From contig KQ964248.1 in the NCBI GenBank assembly GCA_001566295.1, positions 2,356,001-2,420,000 of the forward strand: a DNA stretch of 64,000 nucleotides, read 5' to 3'. The stretch comes from Microdochium bolleyi (lineage: Eukaryota > Ascomycota > Sordariomycetes > Xylariales > Microdochiaceae). Position 1 is the stretch's first letter, and the number at the start of each line of letters is the position of its first letter. The notes beneath the pieces were generated by a model. It had not been told where the DNA came from, did no database searches, and worked only from the letters and a program-made list of their open reading frames with translations. The position numbers and the translations under genes were made by a program. Below are positions 56,674 through 64,000 of the stretch, piece by piece.

Positions 56674-59600
56674 CTAGTAGTTCAGCGCCCCGGTCGACAC
56701 CATCCGCTTCCATTCGTCATCGGGGTGCACGAACTTGTAGTCCTCGCCGCGCATCACGCGGTCCATCTCCTCGCGGACGAACGGATACACATCCTTCCAG
56801 GCGTTGCGACCCATCCAGCAGTCGAGGTGCCCGTAGTCGGGCACCACGCGGCGACGATACTGCACGCCATCGTCGAAGCGCGTGCCAAAGGTATCCGTCA
56901 GCACCTCGTAGCTGCGCTGCGTGCTCTCCAGGCTGAGCACCTTGTTATCGCGCCCATGGAAGAACAGGATCGGGATGCCGCGCAGCCGGCGGATGTTCTC
57001 GGGCGTGTCGAGCCGCTCGAAGAGCGGGCCGTTGGCATAGGTCGCGCCCTCGGATCCCATCTTCATGAGCAGGTGTAGCAGCGTCATGTTGACGCCGCCA
57101 AAGAAGCGGTCGAGTTGTCGATGTGTGGCCTCGTTGAGGTTCTTGTGGTTCCAAGCCCGGCCGAACACGAAGGACACGCGGTGGCAGGACGCGTTGTTGC
57201 AGATCTCCTTGCGCTCGGTGGGCATGAAGCGCATGGCTTCGTTCAGGAGCTTCTGCAGGTAACTATCGTCTCGCCCCGTGCTGCAGCTGAACCACTTGCC
57301 GAATACGGTTCTATAGAGCGTGTCCGCAGGGATTGGCGAGGCCAAGATCTTGATCATATTCATGGTGGCCCAGACAGGGTTCATGAACACCTGGCTGGCC
57401 GTGATGCCCTTGATCCAGCTCGCCGGGACCGTCCCGTCCAGCAGCGCGGAAGACAGGACGCCACCACCCATACAGTGACTGATCACATAGAGCGGGTCTT
57501 CGCCGTAATCCTCCCTGATCTTCTCGAGAGCGGCCTTCAGATCAAGCCTGGCGTCGAACGTGGTCCAGTCGTTTTGCGCCACCATGATCGCGCCGATTCG
57601 GTGCACGGGGACAAAGATCCGGTAGCCAGCGCGCGAGAAGTAGTTCACGGCATTGTATCGAATGGTGGGAAGTGCATACACTTGGTGGTCGACGGCTGCG
57701 CCGGGGATCATCACAAGATTCTTGGCGGGGAGTGCTTTGTTGGTCGGTTCCCAGACATGCATACTGGTGATCACTCCGTCGGAGGCCTTTATCTTGTAGC
57801 AACGGTTTGGCACGGTGTCGTTGATGAACCCGGCATAGGTCGGGCTCGGGTATTGCAGGGGTGTCAGAGGTGCCAGGAAGAGAGACATGGACTTCCTTGT
57901 GAAGAAGGTGAAGAACTTGGTCGCACTGACGACCTTCTTGAGGAGACTGCTGCCTGTGGGTGTGAGGGTCAGCACCTCGGACATGAGGTCCTGAGGCTGG
58001 ATCCTCATTATACCCTTGGCGATGATTTTGCCTCTCAAGCCATCTTCGTCACCTTCCGGATCGTAGTCAGAGCCGGAGAAAGTCTCTGTGATCGTGACAT
58101 ACAGCGTGCTGGTTGATCTCCAGAACTGGAATGGGGCGAGCGCCACTGATGAGTCGACGACCTTGTAGCCATGGAAGTGCAGTCTTTTCCCATTGACACC
58201 CGTCATGTCAAAGTCGTAGGTCAAGTTGCGTGTTCCGGGCGCCTTGTGGTCGAGTAGGAAGAGGTTGAAGTCTCCACGCTGAACCATGAATGGAGAACCA
58301 GGGATTGTTGGACAGGCAAAGGTTCCTGTGAGCATCGCCTTGTGCTCGGGATCATACACGATTGAGCGGGTGTTGAAGCTCTGCACACTCAAGAAGAACC
58401 GAGCGGTCTCGCACAACGACTTGGCAGTCCTGGCAGCCAGCTCGTATGTCTCCTGGTTGTCGCGGACCAGGTGAGGGTCATGATGGATGAAACCAGACAT
58501 CACTTCTGTGAAGCCGAAACCACCATCTGCGTTTCGCCGGGCACTCGCCATAGCGGACTTGGCACTGATAATGCTCTGTGACTCCTCCTTCTCGATGCTG
58601 CATACAGCTGCGCTATGCTTTCGAGTTCGCCTGGCGCGTCTTGGTGACCCGAATAGGTCTAGGATACCGTTCTTGTCGGTCGCTATTTGGAGGTTCTCAC
58701 GTTGAGCGTATAAGTCGAGAGTCCTTTCGGCCAACGCTGTGATCGTAGCGAATGGGTTGGCACCCAGAGCTGTGGGGATGACTGCAGCGTCTGTAACAAT
58801 CAGTCCACTATGGGTCTCTTCTTCATAGCCCGTGAAAAGCTCGCCGCGGTGATTTGTTGCGCCCGTAGAACCTGTTCCGTCCCGTGCCATGCAGGCGCCA
58901 CTGGATCTGGTAAGCGGCAAGTCACAATCGTTGTTGCGGAGCTGAGAACATACCCGATGGGATGGACAGTGACCTGCTGCTGTCCAAGGAGAGATTGGAA
59001 AGGGCTCGGCACGAAAGTGCCACCGACGCTCTTTGTCGCCTTCTCGAGAATGTGGTGTAATTCTTTCACATGGTCACTACGACCGACACCTACGAACTCG
59101 AGGACCGGCTTGTCGTCTTTGAGAGTCAGGATCGCTTGGTTGCCTACATCTATTTTAGCACGCCATAGACTAACTTGCGCTGTTCGGCACCACTTACTGT
59201 CATGGGACATGATGAGAAAGATCTGCGACCTCTGCACAGCACCGTTGCGGAAGTACGGCCCAAGAAGGAAGCTTCCGGCACGGGCCATGTTGCCCTTGAC
59301 GCGCTCGAACAAGCTCTCGCCAGTCGGAGCCTTGCTGCCAGGTAACAGTTCAAACATGGCTTGCAGGAAAGGCGCCAGCGCCTTTGGCACAGTACCTTCT
59401 TCGATCACATACCCGTCCTCTGGATTCTCGTGGCCCATTCTGTTGTCGATGATGCCAGCGATGCACGGGCCGACTGGGTTGTACGGAGAGGGAAATGACT
59501 GCCCGACAGCATTGACATGATGGTCTGTGTTGTACCTGTGAAGTCGAGGATCGTTAGAACTGCCATAACTTCGATACTGGTCAAGAACCACTTACGAGAA

Positions 59601-61045
59601 CGCCAGGATATCACCGTTGCCACTCATGTTCTGGCCGACCTTGTCGCTGAGTTCCAGCCCCATCTCCTTACTTCGGAGTAGGATCTCGGTGGTACCGATA
59701 GCACCAGCGCCAAAAAAGACTGCCTTCTTGGCATGAACCCACATCAGGTCGCCATGGAGGTTGGCAGGGAAGTGACCTCGGTTCCGGCCGTGCCATGCGA
59801 AGTAGACGATGTAGCCTTCCCGATCCGGTGCTTTGGCGACATGCCGCACCTCAGACTCACAGAACAGCTCTGCACCCCAGTTCCAGGCATCTGCTAGATA
59901 TGTGACTAGTGTAGTGTTCTTCGAGCCGTCATTGAGTCCCGTGGCATCCTGGCCGGTGAGTGCGGAAGCACTCATCTCTACACCGCAGCTATTCGGTCCA
60001 TTTCGGAACCGTGTGGTTTGGCGGACTCGTCTGAACTTGTCCTTCATGTTCAAGTTTTCTGCTTGTCGCTCCAGTAAATCAAGCTTGGGCAGATCTGGCC
60101 AATCCTCGGGGTAAGTGGTAGGCTCAAGCATATCTGCTGCCTTTTGGTAGTCTGATCGACGTCATCAGCGAAGTTTCACAACCTGAAGTCCAAAGGCATT
60201 CAAGACCGGGATGATAGGAAACTGTCACATACATTTGTCAAGGCTCTTGGGATCGTCCCTGATCTCCTGAGGCCAAGGCTCAAGACGTAGTGTGTCTTCG
60301 TCAGCCTCGAGGAAGACATTGGCATTAATCAGACTAGTTCCGCCGAGTGCTGCAGAGATCGTCAGTACATGATGGCACCTAGATGGGACTGAGAGGAACA
60401 CCTACCATTACCGACCAGCGCATTCTGTCCATTGCCGAAGATCAGATGGAACATGCCCGTGGGGTCGCCACCTTTGACTGTGCTTTTCGGCAAGAAACGT
60501 GGGCAGACCTCGCCAGAGTAATGGATTTCCTCAAGGGACTCGCCCGTGTCGCTCGGATACTCTCCTGGCCACTTCTCCTTGCCTCTCTCAAGGAGGCAGA
60601 CCGACTCTCCAGCCCTAGCCATGCGCGAAGCAGCAACGCCGCCTCCATAGCCGGAGCCAATGACGATGCAGTCATACGAGCTGCGCATCAGCTCCACCGG
60701 CTTCGCGATACGTGGGAAACGAGCCACTTTGGGGTCATCACTCCACGTCCTGATCCGCGCTCGACTCGCAGACTGGGGTCCCCCAGCCTCGTCTTCGTGG
60801 ACGCCCATTGATGGCACACGGTGAGAGGTGTTTATAGGCTGTGGCGGCAAGTTGGTCTGGACGCCAATAGGTTGTGAGACATCGACAAAAGAACTGCCTC
60901 GTGACCTGCTTGGCTCGGCGAAAGAGACGTTTGATCTACTAGCAGCATCATTCTCAGGATGCAGATGGCCATTGACTGGGAAGGTGGCTGAGTGCTTCAT
61001 CCCGTTGAGGACAGGGAACGTTTCCCGGTTCGTGGCGGACGGCAT
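56674..61045 (-). CDS. Fusion of cholesterol-oxidase-like GMC oxidoreductase and alpha/beta hydrolase
   Basis: Six exons, 61045-60406, 60349-60233, 60151-59596, 59535-59198, 59143-58954 and 58900-56674, total 4068 nt and encode 1355 residues. The first 120 residues are disordered. A GMC flavoenzyme follows: the FAD motif CIVIGSGYGGGVAASRMARA (GSGYGG 130-135), GLGGTSLINANVF-type second motif (here ALGGTSLINANVF), HPIGGACMARDG and the C-terminal motif VTDAAVIPTALGANPF (about 649-664). These resemble bacterial cholesterol oxidase more than fungal alcohol or glucose oxidases. After a linker, an alpha/beta hydrolase spans about 980-1340 with a full triad: Ser1088 in VISHCMGGGV, Asp1265 in FFHGRDNKVL and His1305 in VPDYGHLDCW. 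An NAGNAG-like pair of acceptors (58907/58901) precedes the last exon. Oxidation of a sterol or lipid ester product in two steps is a fair guess only. Confidence 0.9.
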
Positions 61046-63793
61046 GGCCAGGGTGCTTCGTGGATGTGCGCTACTCTTGATGAAGACTTCCGGGGTTGTG
61101 GCAGCCAGAGAGAGGACCGCAGGCCGCGGAGGGCGTGGAAGGACACGATAAGATGACTCCGCGACGGGGACGAGACGGACAATCGTGGGAGACGCTCAAT
61201 ATGTTTGAGGGAAGTATGTTGTCCCTTGTTGGACGTGGCCGAGGTCAGGAACAAGTTGGTGAGGATGCTGTTCGTCATCCGGACCAGCCACGGGATGTGC
61301 CACAGGAGCGATTATATAAAGATGCAGCGATGCCACGAGAGGAAAAGGCTGCCGTGCAGGGGCGGTCTTACACCCACCGGGAACCCCAGCTCACCCGGCA
61401 TGCTAGTCACTGCAGTCAGCCATCTTGGGTCCTTTGCACCCCAGTCTGGTGCGGGCCTGTCAGATGAACATCCACCGTTCCGTGATGCCTCTGGGGCACT
61501 GCTGAGGCTGAAGATCAAGGGTGGGTGGGGGCCTGGACACCAAGGGCGACCGATTGGCGTGGACGGCCGTGGCCGAAGAACACAGCATGCCGAGGGCTCG
61601 GTGGACAGTTGAAACAAAACCGGCCATGCCCAGAGTAGGACATTGGCCCGATGCCAACTGCATGTCCTGCTCCTCAGCACGTCTGCGCCTTCCTCTCAGC
61701 ACACCATGACGACCGCGGGAGCCTTGCATCCCGGGGTGTCAGCCCTAAGTCTCGCCGGCTGCCTGTCCGTGAGCTGACGTACCGGTAGGCACAATAGGGT
61801 AAATGTGCAGTCCCCATGGTTCGCGGGCTGTCGGCCCACGCCGCGTACAATCTCGAGCTTCTCAACCCCACCATATCCTAGCTTTGCTGACGGATGGACG
61901 AGCAGCGCCAATTGGCTAAGAGTCGTCTTATGTTTCACGTGCAAGATTACTCGGCACCCTTGTCGGCAAATTTGCGCAGCTATGTCCAGCAAAGCTTGGG
62001 AACAGGAGCCGCCTGTCCCAGCATGGGATCGTTGGGGCCGACGAGGCCCATAATCGTACAACAACGTACGCACCAGCGAGTGTCTGCAAGATCACCTGGG
62101 CGCGCCGGCTGGACGGTCGTGTTGCAGTTGAGTCGTGCTTCAATCGACGCTGTGCGAGCTGAGATGGTTGTCCAAAAATATCCTTTGGCCAGGGCTGGGA
62201 GTGGGCCGAGGGTTCATCGGGACGCGCTGGGGTCGGTCTGGAGAGCGACGCGCTGACGGGGAATGGAGCCGTGGACCATTCGGGCCTGAAGATCCCTGCT
62301 GGTGCAGTCTTGGAGCAGGTTGGTTACTTATGTAGTGATCTGTATGCGAAGCTTGCTGGTGGCCATGTGCTCAGTAGAGGTTTCGCATTGGACTTGCAGC
62401 TCCTGCATATTCGAGAGCGGCGGCAAAACCAAGTACCGACGACCTCTCGCGACGCTTGACCCTTCTGCAAGCCACCAGCCTGGAAAGTCCTGATTCTCCA
62501 GCATCAACCGACGATGTAGACCTCGCATATTAGCAACGATATGGCGCCATACGGGGAACGTGTCGAATGCTGGTGCACCCCCAGGCCCCTGCCATGGCGG
62601 GCAGGAAATACCCAAGACAATGGCCGCTGATTCGCCCAGTGTCTCCGAAGCCGAAGGGTAGGTCTCACACTCAGCTACCTATGACCCTTTGAGTTTGCGA
62701 GTGGCTAGGCTTAGCACGATCCCGGGAGGGACCAGGCTAGCCGTCGCGTTCGACCCGAGTTGCCCAGGGCAGGGGTCCCGTCGCTCGAGCAAGCATACAG
62801 TTCCCATTCCGTGGGAACCCTGCCTGGTCTCTCCGCCCCCAAGCCGCAGGCATCGTTGAGCATTTCCGCCGTCGCTTACCATCATTGTGGGATGACTCGA
62901 CCCAGGGTGCCGCAGCTGATTGGCCGTGATCTCAACATGATGCATGATGACACCACCTGTCCCGAGGATCCTGGGTGGAATACGGGAGTGTTGTCCTCGT
63001 CGGGTCTGCAGCGTCGTGGAATGAACGCGAGGTCTGTAAGGCTGACTGGCAGAGATCTCCATGTGGTGCAAAATACCCCTGGTAGATGCCTGTCCGGTGT
63101 GGGGGCCGATCGTTCGGTAGCAGAAGTGATGACCGGCGTGAAAGGTCAGGCATACGCGACGACCCCGAGGCGACCTCCAAGGCGACCGACACAGCTGCAA
63201 ATCTTGTCCTTCACGCAATGATGCATCGGCTGCCTCGAGATCAGTCCCAGAGCACATCTGTGGTGTGGCCTTGCCGATATCCGGAACACTGATCATCGCA
63301 ACGGAGCTCAAAGATCACCGTTGGCAAAGAAACGGGAATGGGGATGGCAGGGTGAAGGGCCGTTAGTCCGGCTCCTGGCCTGTGGATTCGGACCTATGGC
63401 ATGAGTACGATACATGCAGCGTAGGTTGCGCACTGCGAAGGGTGAACTGGCTGACGATTAATGTTCATTAGTTCGAGGCCGAATTCGCACCTTGCAGGCA
63501 TCTGTGGTCACAGGCCCGAGGCAAGCACACGTGCTGGGCAGGCAGGTGCGATGCGGCGGGGAGGGTCGCATCTCCGTCTGCACAATCGGAAGCAGCAGTT
63601 GGGAGCGATAACGATCTCGGCTTGCTCTTTTCACAATCACCCCATTGCACTCATCCTTCAGTGTCCATGGAATCCCATTCTCTATTTATTGTCCTTGGAT
63701 ATCACAATAACACACCGTACTCCTGAACGCCATCCTCAAGGAACCGTAAAACCACGCCAGTCAAGTCAGAACACCCGCACAATCTCGCATGCC
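61046..63793. other. Gene-poor gap with a degenerate repeat
   Basis: 2.7 kb between the fusion gene and the glutamate dehydrogenase end, both on minus. No known domain in any frame. A degenerate duplication with a 126-bp period lies at about 62886-63077, listed separately. The left part should hold the promoter of the fusion gene and the right end the 3' UTR of glutamate dehydrogenase. Confidence 0.45.
62886..63077 (-). repeat. Degenerate duplication with 126-bp period
   Basis: On the minus strand, 63077-63012 reads GILHHMEISASQPYRPRV and 62951-62886 reads GVIMHHVEITANQLRHPG in the same frame, 42 codons apart. The DNA is alike but diverged (core TGGCxGxGATCTC on plus). They sit inside an open minus-strand frame (62679-63311) whose status as a gene is doubtful. 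Confidence 0.5.
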
Positions 63794-64000
63794 TCATGCC
63801 TGAGTTGGCCACCAGTCTCCCTGGTCACGCATGGCATCAGCCACCTTGATGAAGCCGGCAATGTTGCTGCCGGCGACCAGGCTGGGGAGCTCGCCCTCCT
63901 TGGCCTCGACATACTTCTTGGCAGTCCTGAGGCCGTTCTCAAAGGCATCCACCATGATCGCCTTGAGCTTGTTGTCAACCTCCTCGGCAGTCCAGGATGT
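63794..64000 (-). CDS. NADP-dependent glutamate dehydrogenase, C-terminal part
   Basis: Partial: the gene runs off the right edge. The minus strand from 64000 reads 68 residues and TGA at 63796-63794. The reading includes TAEEVDNKLKAIMVDAFENG, KYVEAKEGELPSLVAGSNIA and GFIKVADAMRDQGDWW, the typical end of fungal NADP-GDH (GSNIAGFxKVADAM). The enzyme makes glutamate from 2-oxoglutarate and ammonium in the cytosol. The catalytic lysine and nucleotide-binding fold lie outside the window. A different frame over the same bases (63766-63978) is a shadow. Confidence 0.93.
   Translation of the reverse strand, partial: TSWTAEEVDNKLKAIMVDAFENGLRTAKKYVEAKEGELPSLVAGSNIAGFIKVADAMRDQGDWWPTQA

Noticed and set aside
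57115..58116. 333-codon open frame on plus over the GMC-hydrolase fusion
   Set aside because: Antisense to the conserved hydrolase part.
1..64000. Search by eye for tRNA genes, CRISPR arrays and transposon ends
   Set aside because: No B-box with a matching A-box and stem, no regularly spaced repeats, and no transposase, reverse transcriptase or clear terminal repeats were found.

Overview
The window comes from the nuclear genome of a filamentous ascomycete, most likely a Sordariomycete. Genes carry short introns (mostly 50-120 bp, GT...AG, often with a CTAAC-type branch site) and have GC-rich third codon positions. They encode eukaryotic and fungal proteins such as Yop1, Rad7, Rad16, Ste24, Mtr2, an RFX factor and a CAF-1 subunit. 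There is no operon, CRISPR array or intact transposon. All exon joins given here were worked out by hand from splice signals and reading phase; each complete model has a length divisible by three.

Layout. 1.5-9.0 kb: KIN17, aspartokinase and an RFX factor, all on minus. 10.7-15.5 kb: Yop1 and an eIF4E-like cap-binding protein on plus. 17-19 kb: CAF-1 large subunit on minus. 20.6-21.2 kb: mitochondrial ribosomal protein bL34m on plus. 22.3-25.0 kb: a secreted GH3 beta-glucosidase on minus. A 3-kb gene-poor gap follows, then a secreted class 3 lipase on plus (28-29.3 kb). 29.9-31.9 kb: a flavin monooxygenase on minus. 32.3-38.7 kb: RAD7 (minus) and RAD16 (plus), the two partners of one global-genome repair complex, transcribed divergently. 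39.3-42.9 kb: mitochondrial methionyl-tRNA synthetase and a NAT9-like acetyltransferase on plus. 43.1-52.6 kb: CAAX protease Ste24 (minus), an 83-residue membrane protein (minus), ribosomal protein eL38, mevalonate kinase and the farnesyl/geranylgeranyl transferase alpha subunit Ram2 (plus). 52.8-53.6 kb: the mRNA export factor Mtr2 and the last exon of an unidentified gene, both on minus. 55-56.3 kb: L-serine dehydratase on plus. 56.7-61.0 kb: a 1355-residue fusion of a cholesterol-oxidase-like GMC domain to an alpha/beta hydrolase on minus. The right edge holds the C-terminus of NADP-glutamate dehydrogenase on minus.

Two neighbourhoods stand out functionally. RAD7 and RAD16 share one 1.2-kb intergenic region. 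Ste24, mevalonate kinase and Ram2, three steps of isoprenoid supply and CAAX processing, lie within 9.5 kb. Other points of note are the GMC-hydrolase fusion, a long N-terminal extension on Ram2, an overlooked small gene with a 13-nt exon, and a RAD7 start codon split by an intron.
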